The translations under genes and the position numbers were made by a program. Below, piece after piece: positions 1 through 8,068 of a DNA stretch of 54,609 nt (positions are counted from its first letter, which is position 1; each line of letters begins with the position of its first letter). This DNA is from Actinomadura physcomitrii (GTDB lineage: Bacteria > Actinomycetota > Actinomycetes > Streptosporangiales > Streptosporangiaceae), in assembly GCF_008923205.2 (NCBI RefSeq), contig NZ_WBMS02000061.1, forward strand, positions 1-54,609, in the 5' to 3' direction. The notes below the pieces were generated by a model. The model had not been told where the DNA came from. It saw only the letters and a program-made list of their open reading frames with translations, and ran no database searches.

Positions 1-1
1 T

Positions 2-223
2 GAGAAGGTCGCGGACCTGACCTTGGTGTCCTCGGCGTGCAAGGCGCTGGCCTCGGATGTGGCGATGGACGTGACCACCGACGCGGTGCAGTTGCTGGGC
101 GGGTACGGGTACACGCGGGAGTTCCCGGTGGAGCGGATGATGCGCGACGCCAAGATCACCCAGATCTACGAGGGCACCAACCAGATCCAGCGCATGGTCA
201 TCGCCCGCCAACTCCTCAAGTAA
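2..223 (+). CDS. Acyl-CoA dehydrogenase, C-terminal fragment (cut by window start)
   Basis: The open frame runs in from the left edge and ends at TAA 221-223. The visible 73 residues are the C-terminal helical domain of an FAD-dependent acyl-CoA dehydrogenase, which makes the first alpha,beta-dehydrogenation of beta-oxidation. The diagnostic run is QLLGGYGYTREFPVERMMRD followed by YEGTNQIQ, the usual FAD/tetramer-contact segment near the end of these proteins. About 300 N-terminal residues lie outside the window. A perfect hairpin just downstream ends the transcript, so this is the last gene of a unit coming from the left. The family is certain; the substrate cannot be told. Confidence 0.93.
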   Translation, partial: EKVADLTLVSSACKALASDVAMDVTTDAVQLLGGYGYTREFPVERMMRDAKITQIYEGTNQIQRMVIARQLLK

Positions 224-240
224 CCCCGGGACGCACCGGG

Positions 241-267
241 CCCCGCGTCCGATTCTCGGACGCGGGG
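241..267 (+). terminator. Hairpin terminator after the acyl-CoA dehydrogenase
   Basis: A perfect 12-bp inverted repeat (241-252 with 256-267, 3-nt loop) starts 18 bases after the stop codon. No U-tract follows, as is common for high-GC actinobacterial terminators. Confidence 0.75.
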
Positions 268-447
268 GCGCGGGAGTTCGAGTATCTTCACGGCCCGTTG
301 GGGCGTCGCCGCCGCGCTGCTGTGGTCGTCGGACGCCCTCGCCGCGGTCATCTCCTTCCGGCCCGCAGGACTTCTCCATGAACTCCGAACGATCCGCTGC
401 CGCGCGGGCAGGTGCTGCAGCGCCGCGATGGGCTGCGGCAGCCGGCC

Positions 448-960
448 TTAGTTATCGGGTTCGCGGTAGAAGGCGGTCAGCTGGGCGGCGGCGCCGGCGA
501 TTCCGAGAAGCGCCGCCAGCGCGGCGGCCTTTCCGCCGTGCGGCTTGCGGTCACCGCGGAGGCCGTGGTCGACGCTCCAACGGCCCGGCCCGATCGCGGC
601 GAGCGCGATCGAGGCCGTCGCTACGTTGGCGACGTACTCCCAGCCCTCGGCGGTGATGAAGAACCCGTTGCGGCGGTGGACGGAGTAGGCGGCTACGCCC
701 ATCGTGCCGACGACGGCCGCCGCGGCGAGCGGCGTCGCCGCGCCCGCGAGGAGCGCGGCGCCGGCACCGATCTCCACGGCCGCGCTCGCCTGCGCCTGCA
801 GCCGTGGCTGCCTGAATCCGATGGAGCCGAACCAGCCCGCGGTCCCGTCGAGGGTGCGGCCGTGCTTCACCCCGTGTGCGATCATCGTGCCGCCCACGGC
901 GGCCCGCAGGAGCAGCGATGCCGCCGCCTTGCCCGCGCCGCCGTGCTCGCCCTTGCCCAT
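448..960 (-). CDS. DoxX-family membrane protein
   Basis: A 170-residue protein with four hydrophobic stretches: about residues 10-30, 60-80, 82-100 and 145-163. The N-terminal pattern LLLRAAVGGTMIAHGVKH followed by a GWF element is typical of DoxX/DUF4267-type small integral membrane proteins, usually linked to redox or oxidative-stress functions. It reads in the same direction as the upstream crotonase, but a near-perfect 14-bp hairpin lies between them (987-1024), so it is probably transcribed separately or only by read-through. The exact role is unknown. Confidence 0.8.
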   Translation of the reverse strand: MGKGEHGGAGKAAASLLLRAAVGGTMIAHGVKHGRTLDGTAGWFGSIGFRQPRLQAQASAAVEIGAGAALLAGAATPLAAAAVVGTMGVAAYSVHRRNGFFITAEGWEYVANVATASIALAAIGPGRWSVDHGLRGDRKPHGGKAAALAALLGIAGAAAQLTAFYREPDN

Positions 961-986
961 GATGCGACTCCTTCGCCGTCGAAGAT

Positions 987-1024
987 GGGAGGGCCACGGG
1001 CCGCGCCGGACCCGTGACCCTCCC
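987..1024 (-). terminator. Hairpin between crotonase and doxX-like gene
   Basis: The arms 987-1000 and 1011-1024 pair over 14 bp with one mismatch around a 10-nt loop, 19 bases after the crotonase stop codon on the minus strand. This probably ends the acyl-CoA ligase/crotonase transcript. Confidence 0.65.
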
Positions 1025-1042
1025 CGTATGCGAAAAATCTAC

Positions 1043-1852
1043 TCAGCGGCCCTTGTAGGCCGGCGTCTCCTCCCGGTTCGCGGCCGCGGCCCACGCCGCC
1101 TTCGTGTCCTCCGTGCTGCGCAGCAGGTACGCGAACGCGCGCTCGAGCTCGTAGTCCTCGTCGACGTGCATCGCCCGGTGGATCAGCCGCTTGGTGAGGG
1201 CCATGGTCAGCGGCGGACGCGCGGCGATCTCGTCGGCCAGGGCGCGCGCCTCCTTCATCAGCGAGTCCGCGGGCACGACCTTGTTGACCAGGCCGTACTC
1301 GAGCGCCTCCTGCGCGTTGATCTTGCGACCGTTGAGGATCATGTCCATCGCGCGATGCTTGCCGACCATCTTCGGCAGGTAGTTCGTCGACATCGCGAAC
1401 GGGTTCACGCCCAGCTCGACCTCGATCGCGCCGAAGACCGCCTTCTCGCTGGCGATGATCAGGTCGCACAGATGCGCCAGCTCCCAGCCGCCGCCGAGCG
1501 CGTACCCGTTCACGGCCGCGATGATCGGCTTCTTGAAGTGCAGCAGCACCTTCCACATCAGGCCGTAGGAGTAGTCGTACGCGAGCCGCTGGGGCATGGT
1601 CGCGTTCTTGTCGTACTCGGTCTTGGGCTGCGGCTTGTTGCGCAGGTCCGCGCCGGCGCTGAAGGCCCGGCCGCGGCCGGTCACGATGACGACGCGCACC
1701 TCGGGGTCGCGTTCGGCCTCGGTCAGGGCGGCCGCGATCTCGCTCTCGGTCGACAGCGGGTCGATCGGGTTCAGCCGGTCGGGCTGGTTGAGCTCCAGCA
1801 GCGTCACGCCCTTGTCGTCGGTGGTGACGACGATGCGCTCGTACTCGGTCAT
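1043..1852 (-). CDS. Enoyl-CoA hydratase/isomerase family protein
   Basis: A 269-residue crotonase-fold protein. Visible marks are the oxyanion-hole segments GRAFSAGADLRN (about residue 60) and NGYALGGGWELAH (about 117), then the acidic ELGVNPFAM stretch. The last differs from the usual PGxGGTQRL, so the reaction (hydration, isomerisation or hydrolysis) is open. A strong AAGGAG lies 5 bases upstream of the ATG. It follows the acyl-CoA ligase by 33 bases, clearly in one operon. It should act on a CoA thioester made by that ligase or by the dehydrogenases in the same putative regulon. Confidence 0.92.
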   Translation of the reverse strand: MTEYERIVVTTDDKGVTLLELNQPDRLNPIDPLSTESEIAAALTEAERDPEVRVVIVTGRGRAFSAGADLRNKPQPKTEYDKNATMPQRLAYDYSYGLMWKVLLHFKKPIIAAVNGYALGGGWELAHLCDLIIASEKAVFGAIEVELGVNPFAMSTNYLPKMVGKHRAMDMILNGRKINAQEALEYGLVNKVVPADSLMKEARALADEIAARPPLTMALTKRLIHRAMHVDEDYELERAFAYLLRSTEDTKAAWAAAANREETPAYKGR

Positions 1853-1885
1853 TGTTCTCCTTGTCGGTTCCGGACTGCGCCGGTT

Positions 1886-3460
1886 TCAGATGCTCCGCGT
1901 GCGGTCGGCCCAGTAGGGAGCGCGGACCCGCCGCCGGAGAAGCTTGCCGTTGGAGCCGCGGGGCAGCTCGTCGACGAAGTCGATGCTGCGCGGCGTCTTG
2001 AACTTGGCGGTGCGCTCCCGGGTGTGGATGATCAGCTCCTCGGCCAGCTCGGGAGTGCCGGAGACGCCGTCGCTGAGCTGCACGACGGCCTTGACCTCCT
2101 CGCCCCACTCCTCGTTCGGCACACCGATCACCGCGGCGTCCTCGACGGACGGGTGCGCGAGCAGGGCCGCCTCGACCTCGGCGGGATAGATGTTCACACC
2201 GCCGGAGATGATGGTCTCGGCGGCGCGGTCGCACAGGAACAGGTAACCCTCGTCGTCGACGTAGCCGATGTCGCCGACGGTCACCCAGTCGCCGTGCCTT
2301 GCCGCGGCCGTCTTCGCCGGGTCGCCCTTGTACTCGAAGGGCGTGACGAGCTTGAAGTGCACCAGGCCCGCGGTACCGGTCGGCTGCTCGTTCCCGTCCT
2401 CGTCGAGGATGCGCAGCTCCGCCCCCGGGTAGGGGCGTCCCACGGTGCCGGGCCGGCGCAGCCACTCCTCCGGGCTGACCTGCGTGCCGCCCACTTCCGA
2501 GGAGGAGTAGTACTCCCAGACGATCGGGCCGAACCAGTCGAGCATCGCGCGCTTGACGTCGGGCGGGCAGGGAGCGGCGGCGTGTACGACGCCGCGCAGG
2601 GATGAGACATCGTAGGCGTCGCGCACCGCCTGCGGCAGGCGGAGCATCCGGTGGAACATGGTCGGAACGAAATGCGCGGCGGTGATGCGGCGCTCCTGGA
2701 TCAGCCGCAGCGTGTCCTCGGCGTCCCACTTGTCCATCAGCACCACCGTCTGCCCGAAGTGCAGCGCCGCCATGCCGTAGCCGAGCGGGGACGGGTGGTA
2801 CGTGGGCCCCGTGACCAGATGGGACTCGTCCTCGCCGGTCCCGAGTCCGGAGTGGCCGAAGAGGCGTTCGGAGAAGGTCGCCGCCGCGCTGTCCGCGTCG
2901 CCCTTCGGGCGCGGCTTGAGGACGGCCTTCGGCTTCCCCGTGGTGCCGGACGTGTAGTAGAGCCGGTGGCCGGGGCGGCGGTCGGCGGGCGCCGCCGGCG
3001 ACTGCTCGGCCTTCCACAGCTCGTAGGAGGTGAACCCGTCCGCGATCCCGCCGGACAGCAGCCGACGCTCCACCGGAATGCCGGCCGCTTCTGCGGCCGG
3101 ACGCACCACGTCGGCGAACTCCGCCTGCGTCACAACGGCCTTGGCGCCGCTGTCACGCAGGATGTAGGCGATCTCGTCGGCGTTGAGGTGCCAGTTGACG
3201 GGTGTGAAGTACCCGCCGACCTGGAGCACCGCGGAGAAGACCTCGTAGACGACGTGGCCGTTCTTGAGCACCATCGCCACCACGTCGTCGTCGCCCAACT
3301 CGAAGGCGGCGAGCCCGTTCGCGACGCGGTTCCCGTTCTCGTAGAGCTCGGCGAAGGTGGTCAGCGAGCCGTCCGGATCGATGACGGCGGGCTTGTCCCC
3401 CAGCGCTTCGGCGCGCTGCCAGAACGACCGCGCGGTGCGTTCTTCAGTCCCGACGCCCAT
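1886..3460 (-). CDS. AMP-dependent acyl-CoA synthetase
   Basis: A 524-residue ANL-superfamily ligase that activates a carboxylic acid to its acyl-CoA through an acyl-AMP. The P-loop YYTSGTTGKPKA lies near residue 168, the adenine/acyl-binding YYSSSEVGG near 317, and the C-terminal catalytic lysine motif GSNGKLLRRR near the end. The ATG at 3460 is preferred over the ATG at 3472, because the GGAGGTG that would serve as its ribosome binding site starts right after that earlier ATG. It leads the operon with the crotonase. Upstream lies a copy of the repeated ATCCTG-type operator (3475-3490). The substrate is unknown. Confidence 0.93.
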   Translation of the reverse strand: MGVGTEERTARSFWQRAEALGDKPAVIDPDGSLTTFAELYENGNRVANGLAAFELGDDDVVAMVLKNGHVVYEVFSAVLQVGGYFTPVNWHLNADEIAYILRDSGAKAVVTQAEFADVVRPAAEAAGIPVERRLLSGGIADGFTSYELWKAEQSPAAPADRRPGHRLYYTSGTTGKPKAVLKPRPKGDADSAAATFSERLFGHSGLGTGEDESHLVTGPTYHPSPLGYGMAALHFGQTVVLMDKWDAEDTLRLIQERRITAAHFVPTMFHRMLRLPQAVRDAYDVSSLRGVVHAAAPCPPDVKRAMLDWFGPIVWEYYSSSEVGGTQVSPEEWLRRPGTVGRPYPGAELRILDEDGNEQPTGTAGLVHFKLVTPFEYKGDPAKTAAARHGDWVTVGDIGYVDDEGYLFLCDRAAETIISGGVNIYPAEVEAALLAHPSVEDAAVIGVPNEEWGEEVKAVVQLSDGVSGTPELAEELIIHTRERTAKFKTPRSIDFVDELPRGSNGKLLRRRVRAPYWADRTRSI

Positions 3461-3474
3461 GCACACCTCCATAT

Positions 3475-3490
3475 TTCTTGGATCCAGGAT
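3475..3490 (-). promoter_or_regulatory. Putative regulon operator, copy A
   Basis: Read on the minus strand the site is ATCCTGGATCCAAGAA. The left half and centre match the element found at six other promoters in this window; the right half is degenerate. It sits 14 bases upstream of the acyl-CoA ligase start chosen here, so a bound protein would cover the transcription start. Confidence 0.6.
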
Positions 3491-3572
3491 TCCTGACGGC
3501 TGGCGGTCGTGTCAACGCATCCGCCCGGCGGTGTGCATCACATCGCCGCCCGGTCGTCGCGCGGACGGCGTC

Positions 3573-4559
3573 TCACGCGCCTTCTCCGCCGATCGCGTCG
3601 ATCTCGGCCAGGACGGCGGCGGGCAGGTCGGCGACCGCGGTCGCCGTCAGATCGGCGAGCTGCTCCGGTGACGAGGCGCCGGCGATCACGGCCGTCACCC
3701 CCGGTCTCGAGAGCGCCCACGCCATGCAGGCCTGCGCCGGGCGGACGCCCGCCCCCTGCGCCACGGCGGCCAGCCGCTCCCCTCGGCCGGCGACCGCACC
3801 GGTTCCGTATCGCCGGGCGACGGCCGGCCTGGACGAGCGCGCCGACCCTCCGGTCAGCACGCCGCCCGCGAAGACCTGGAAGGCCAGGACCCCCACCCCG
3901 GCGGCGGCCGCGGCCGGCAGGAGCTCGGCCTCGGCGCCGCGGTCGACGAGGTTGTAGCGGACCTGCACGGAGTCGAACCGCGCGAGCCGTTCCCGCTCGC
4001 TGAGCCACAGCGCCCGGTACAGCTGCCAGGCGGCGAACGCCGAGCACCCGATATAGCGCACCTTGCCTGCGCGGACCAGATCATCCAGTGCGCGCAACGT
4101 CTCTTCGAGCGGAACGGCGGGATCGAACCGGTGCACCTGGTAGAGGTCGAGGTAATCGGTCCGCAACCGGGACAGGCTGTCCTCGACGGCCGCGATCACG
4201 TGCTTGCGCGAGAGCCCCGCGTCCGTCGGCGCGATGCCGCGCGACCACCGCTCCGCGTGGTCGGCGTGACCGGCCGCCACGGCGGCGTGCTCGGCGTCGG
4301 CGTCGCCTGGCCGGAGGCCGACCTTCGAGCACAGAACGAGCTGGTCGCGACGTGAGGGCGGCAGCGCCGCGCCGAGGATCTCCTCAGCCCTTGTTCCCGC
4401 GTAGACGTCCGCGGTGTCGAAAGTCGTGACGCCGGCGTCCAGCGCGGCCTTCACCACTCTCATGGCGGCCTCCGGGTCGACGGTGTCCCCGAAGGACGCC
4501 GTCCCCAGCACGAGGGAGGAGATCGTCAGACCGGACGCGCCGAGCCGGGTGTACCTCAT
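3573..4559 (-). CDS. Aldo/keto reductase
   Basis: A 328-residue NAD(P)H-dependent TIM-barrel oxidoreductase. The tetrad residues are visible: Asp and Tyr in DTADVYAG (about residues 52-57), Lys in LCSKVG, and His in LYQVHRFD. The late motifs ARFDSVQVRYN and ITAVIAGASSPEQL are typical of the YajO/Tas-like subgroup. The ATG at 4559 is chosen because it overlaps the stop codon of the upstream gene by ATGA, giving translational coupling, and because the protein then starts with the canonical MRYTRLGASGL. It is the last gene of a three-gene operon and probably reduces a ketone or aldehyde intermediate, or runs in reverse. Confidence 0.92.
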   Translation of the reverse strand: MRYTRLGASGLTISSLVLGTASFGDTVDPEAAMRVVKAALDAGVTTFDTADVYAGTRAEEILGAALPPSRRDQLVLCSKVGLRPGDADAEHAAVAAGHADHAERWSRGIAPTDAGLSRKHVIAAVEDSLSRLRTDYLDLYQVHRFDPAVPLEETLRALDDLVRAGKVRYIGCSAFAAWQLYRALWLSERERLARFDSVQVRYNLVDRGAEAELLPAAAAAGVGVLAFQVFAGGVLTGGSARSSRPAVARRYGTGAVAGRGERLAAVAQGAGVRPAQACMAWALSRPGVTAVIAGASSPEQLADLTATAVADLPAAVLAEIDAIGGEGA

Positions 4560-5434
4560 CCGGCGCTCCGCGAAGCGCTCATCTCTTTCAGGACCGCGCC
4601 GGCGGAGCGGGCGGCCTCGGCGGCGGCCTTGTCGACCGGCAGCTCCTGGACGCGGGTGGACACCACCTCGACGCCGACCGGTGCGGACACACCCAGCTCG
4701 TCCAGTACGCGGAGCAGGCCCACGACGTCCAGGACGCCTTCGCCCGGCCAGAGACGGGCGCTGATCGATTCCTGCAGCAGGGGCAGTTCCGACTCGGCCG
4801 GGGCATCGCCGAGCTGGATGGCGACGATCTTCTCGCCGGGGACGTTCCGCAGCGCCTCGGGCCCGTCCGGACCGCGCAGGTGGTGCCACGCGTCGACGAC
4901 GAGACCACCGTTCGGGCGCCCGGCCCCGCGCACGACCTCCCACGCCCGGCCCACGGTCGACAGGGCGAAGAAGGGCATGTACTCCAGGCCGACGAGGAGC
5001 CCGTGGGCGGCGGCGCGGTCGCAGATGCCCGCGAAGCGTTCGACGAGCAGGTCGAGCGGCGGTTCCTGGCCGGCCGGCACGCTCGCGCCGACGTTGAGGT
5101 GCCGGGAGCCGAACGCCTCGGCGAAGGCGTAGATGCGGTCCTCGGCGGCCCGGTCGGCGGCCAGCCGCTCCCCCTCGGCCCACCAGCCGTTGAGGAACTC
5201 GACCTCCGGCACTCCGATCCCGTGATCGTCGATGATGGTGCGCAGCTCGCGGTCGCTCGCACCCGACTCGCGAAGGTGGTCGTGGTCGAGCACCGTGAGC
5301 CCGATGCCCGTGAACCCGGCGGCCTGCGCGGCGGCGACCCGATCGGCGAACGCATGGCGGGCCGGCTCGTTGACGGGCGAGCCCGAGATCGTGTGGTGCG
5401 AGGCGATGAGCCCGGTGCCGGCCAGAGCGCTCAT
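4556..5434 (-). CDS. Sugar phosphate isomerase/epimerase (AP-endonuclease-2-like TIM barrel)
   Basis: A 292-residue xylose-isomerase-like TIM barrel. Supporting segments are TGIGLTVLDHDH, LNVGASVPAG, HGLLVGLEYMPF, the metal-ligand stretch GLVVDAWHHLRG, IVAIQLGDAP and WPGEGVLDV. The acidic and histidine residues that bind the divalent metal in this family are present (VGLEYMPF, VVDAWHH, IQLGDA). It overlaps both neighbours by four bases (ATGA), so it is made together with the LLM oxidoreductase and the aldo/keto reductase. In catabolic islands such proteins often act on non-sugar hydroxy or keto compounds; no substrate is assigned. Confidence 0.85.
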   Translation of the reverse strand: MSALAGTGLIASHHTISGSPVNEPARHAFADRVAAAQAAGFTGIGLTVLDHDHLRESGASDRELRTIIDDHGIGVPEVEFLNGWWAEGERLAADRAAEDRIYAFAEAFGSRHLNVGASVPAGQEPPLDLLVERFAGICDRAAAHGLLVGLEYMPFFALSTVGRAWEVVRGAGRPNGGLVVDAWHHLRGPDGPEALRNVPGEKIVAIQLGDAPAESELPLLQESISARLWPGEGVLDVVGLLRVLDELGVSAPVGVEVVSTRVQELPVDKAAAEAARSAGAVLKEMSASRSAG

Positions 5435-6411
5435 GAGCCCGCCAGCCTCTCCACCACCGGCGCGAAGGACTCGATGTCCGCCTCGCGCACCGTGACGTAG
5501 TTGAACCCGTAGCGCTCCCGGCGCTCGACGAGCGTGTCGCAGATGCGGGAGACGTCCCCGAGCAGGACGTGGGGATGCTCCAGCAACTCGTCCTTGGGCA
5601 GGTTCAGCATGCCACCGGTCTGCGCCGGCAGCGCCGCGGCGGCGCCGTCGACGTCGTCGGTGACGATCGTGAAGTAGCTTCCGATCTCCAGCTGCAGGTC
5701 GGCGAACCGGTCGCCCGCGGCCTCGCGGACCAGGCCGACCTTCTCCTCGGTCATCGCGGCGGTCGCTGACCGCGGCCCTTCCGGCCCGAGCTTTCCCGTC
5801 GCGTTGTTGAGGTTGAACGCCACGATGTCGGCGACCCGTGCGGCCAGTTGCAGAACCTTGGGCCCGCCGCCGCCGATGGCGATCGGCGGGCTGCCCACGG
5901 GCTTGGGGACGCCCTCGAAGCCGGACGCGTAGACGCCGTGCTCGCCCTTGACGTCCACGAGCCCGTCACCGAAGCACGCCCTGATCACTTCGACCACCTC
6001 GGCCAGCCGGGCGATGCGCACGCCGGGACGGTCGAACGGGATCCCCATGGCGGCGTACTCCGCCGCGATCCAGCCCGCGCCCAGGCCGATGTCGAGCCTG
6101 CCTTCGCTGAAGAGGTCGAGGGTGGCCAGTTCCTTCGCGAGCACGACGGGGTTGTGGTAATCGACGCAGAGCACGCGGAAGCCGATGACGAGTGTCTCGG
6201 TGGCCGCCGCCGCGAGCGTGGCGGCCGGGATCGGCGCGACCTCCTGCACGGGGTGCCGCGCCTCGGACATGGCCGGGCCGGGGCCGAGGTAGTGGTCGTT
6301 GTAGAGCAACGAGTGGTAGCCGAGCGCCTCCGCGCGAAGCGCGCGTTCGGTGATCTCCTTGGCGGAGCCGCCGCCCCGGGCCATGAGCCCGAACCGGAAC
6401 GGGTGAACCAT
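5431..6411 (-). CDS. LLM-class F420/flavin-dependent oxidoreductase
   Basis: A 326-residue luciferase-like TIM barrel, resembling the group annotated as F420-dependent oxidoreductases of the TIGR03621 type (from memory). Supporting segments are RFGLMARGG, EALGYHSLLYNDHY, VLAKELATLDLFSEGRLDIG and PPIAIGGGGPKVL. The ATG at 6411 is chosen because GGGAAGG lies 8 bases upstream and the fold begins at MVHPFRFG. The frame is open to 6570, but that extension has no family character and runs through the operator. It heads the operon with the isomerase-like and aldo/keto reductase genes. The cofactor (F420 or FMN) cannot be decided by eye. Confidence 0.9.
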   Translation of the reverse strand: MVHPFRFGLMARGGGSAKEITERALRAEALGYHSLLYNDHYLGPGPAMSEARHPVQEVAPIPAATLAAAATETLVIGFRVLCVDYHNPVVLAKELATLDLFSEGRLDIGLGAGWIAAEYAAMGIPFDRPGVRIARLAEVVEVIRACFGDGLVDVKGEHGVYASGFEGVPKPVGSPPIAIGGGGPKVLQLAARVADIVAFNLNNATGKLGPEGPRSATAAMTEEKVGLVREAAGDRFADLQLEIGSYFTIVTDDVDGAAAALPAQTGGMLNLPKDELLEHPHVLLGDVSRICDTLVERRERYGFNYVTVREADIESFAPVVERLAGS

Positions 6412-6481
6412 GAAGCCTGCCTTCCCATTCGTGTCCCGAGCCGCCGTGCGCGGAATCTCGAAGCACTGTTGACTCACAGAA

Positions 6482-6497
6482 ATCCTGTATGCAGGAT
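6482..6497 (-). promoter_or_regulatory. Putative regulon operator, copy B (full palindrome)
   Basis: ATCCTG-TATG-CAGGAT is a perfect 6+6 inverted repeat with a 4-bp centre, 71 bases upstream of the LLM oxidoreductase start. It is one of the cleanest copies of the shared element. Read on the minus strand it carries a TATCCT that could serve as a -10 box. Confidence 0.65.
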
Positions 6498-6593
6498 ACA
6501 TACACCCGGAAAGCGGGTAAAGGTCGATCGGCGCCCGGCGCGGACGCCACATCGACGCGAGGACGTGCACCTGAAGAACAAAAGTGCCAGGTC

Positions 6594-6621
6594 ATGGATC
6601 CAAAAATCCTGGATCCATGTT
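6594..6621 (+). promoter_or_regulatory. Putative regulon operator, copy C, inside a larger inverted repeat
   Basis: ATCCTGGATCCATGTT (6606-6621) matches the shared element in its left half and centre. It is embedded in a longer perfect inverted repeat, ATGGATCC at 6594-6601 with GGATCCAT at 6611-6618. It lies 110 bases upstream of the limonene-monooxygenase-like gene. The intergenic stretch 6412-6730 holds copies B and C and the two divergent promoters; no gene is seen in it. Confidence 0.6.
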
Positions 6622-6730
6622 ATGGTCGGCGCACTACGTGAGAGAGAGCGCACTTTCCCGGCGGTAGCGAAGGGGCGCGGCGCCGCCCCGTGCGCACCGT
6701 CGTCGACCATCCCCCGAGAGGTGAGCCACC

Positions 6731-7906
6731 ATGCCCTCAGCTCCGCTGCAGTTCGGCCTGTTCCTGCCGCCGTACCACAACCCCAAGCGCAATCCCACGA
6801 TGGCGCTGGAGCAGGACCTCCAGCACGTCGAGCTGCTCGACCGGCTCGGCTACGCCCAGGTGTGGTTCGGTGAGCACCACAGCGGCGGCTACGAGTTCAT
6901 CCCCTCCCCCGAGATCATGATGGCCGCCGCGGCGCAGCGCACCCAGCGCATTCAGCTCTGCAGCGGGGTCATCTCGCTGCCGTACCACCACCCGCTCATG
7001 GTCGCGGACCGAGTCGTCTTCCTCGACCATCTGACCCGGGGCCGGGTGCGGGTCGGGTTCGGTCCCGGCGCGCTCGTCGCGGACTCGCAGATGATGGGCA
7101 TGGACTACAACCTGCTGCGCCCGCGGATGGAGGAAGCGCTCGACGCCATCCTCGAGCTGTTGGACACCCCGGGGCCGGTGAACCGCAAGACCGACTGGTT
7201 CACTCTCGACGACGCCCGCCTCCAGCTCCAGAGCTACACCCACCCCCGGGTGCCGCTCGCGGTGGCCGCGGCGATGTCCCCTTCCGGCCCGAAGCTGGCC
7301 GGCAAGTACGGCCTGGGCCTGCTGTCAATCGGGGGCACCTCCGAGCAGGCCATCGAGCTCCTCGGCAAGACCTGGGACATCACCACGAACGAGGCGAGGG
7401 AGCACGGCCAGACGGTCGACCGCTCGGAATGGGCGATCGTCGGCAACGTGCACATCGCCGAAACCGACGAGCAGGCCGTCGAGGACACCCGCTACGGGCT
7501 TCACGACTTCATGGCGTACCGGCACGTGGTCACCCCGATGCAGATGATCGCTCCCGGCGAGGTCGTCCCGCACGAGGAGCTCGTCCGCCGCGTCAACGAC
7601 TCCGGCTACGGCTACATCGGCGGCCCCGAGGGGGCGACCGAGTACATCCAGAAGATCATCGACAAGACCGGCGGCTTCGGCACGTTCCTGCTCACGGCCC
7701 ACGACTGGGGCAGCCCAGCCGCCACAACGGCGATGTACGAGATCTTCGCCCGTGAGGTCATGCCGCGGTTCACCGGGGTGACCGATGCGCTCAGCCGTTC
7801 CTACGAGTGGACCAAGACCCGCAAGGAGGGCTTCAGCGAGCGCTTCCACGCGGGCATCGACAAGGCCAAACAGGACTACGCGCGGAAGCAGCCGTCGGGC
7901 TCCTGA
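6731..7906 (+). CDS. LLM-class flavin-dependent monooxygenase (limonene-monooxygenase-like)
   Basis: A 391-residue bacterial-luciferase-like monooxygenase, expected to use reduced FMN. Family signatures are FGLFLPPYHN at the start, WFGEHHSGGYE near residue 50, SGVISLPYHHPLMVADR near 80, and DHLTRGRVRVGFGPGAL. From memory, this subgroup includes proteins annotated as limonene 1,2-monooxygenase (LimB), but many members have no known substrate. GAGAGGTGAG lies upstream of the ATG. It is a single-gene unit: divergent from the LLM/AKR operon and ended by a 21-bp hairpin. Operator copy C in its promoter places it in the putative regulon. Confidence 0.9.
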   Translation: MPSAPLQFGLFLPPYHNPKRNPTMALEQDLQHVELLDRLGYAQVWFGEHHSGGYEFIPSPEIMMAAAAQRTQRIQLCSGVISLPYHHPLMVADRVVFLDHLTRGRVRVGFGPGALVADSQMMGMDYNLLRPRMEEALDAILELLDTPGPVNRKTDWFTLDDARLQLQSYTHPRVPLAVAAAMSPSGPKLAGKYGLGLLSIGGTSEQAIELLGKTWDITTNEAREHGQTVDRSEWAIVGNVHIAETDEQAVEDTRYGLHDFMAYRHVVTPMQMIAPGEVVPHEELVRRVNDSGYGYIGGPEGATEYIQKIIDKTGGFGTFLLTAHDWGSPAATTAMYEIFAREVMPRFTGVTDALSRSYEWTKTRKEGFSERFHAGIDKAKQDYARKQPSGS

Positions 7907-8008
7907 CCGTGCGCTACCGCGACCCGGGCGGCACCGGCGCGCTGGTGAGGCGGTGCGGGAAGCCGTCGCGGAGCCAAGGTCCTGACGTGATCTCCTAAGG
8001 ACGCAGAG

Positions 8009-8053
8009 AAGGCGAGGACGGCCGGCGAAGATTTCGCCGGCCGTCCTCGCCTT
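8009..8053. terminator. Bidirectional terminator, perfect 21-bp hairpin
   Basis: The arms 8009-8029 and 8033-8053 pair perfectly around a 3-nt loop, with AA at the left and TT at the right base of the stem. It sits between the converging flavin monooxygenase and GMC oxidoreductase genes and can serve both strands. Confidence 0.9.
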
Positions 8054-8068
8054 TCGGCATGTCGCCTT

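Noticed and set aside
704..2605. 633-codon open frame on the plus strand
   Set aside because: It lies antisense to the DoxX, crotonase and acyl-CoA ligase genes, has no family sequence, and reflects third-position GC bias.
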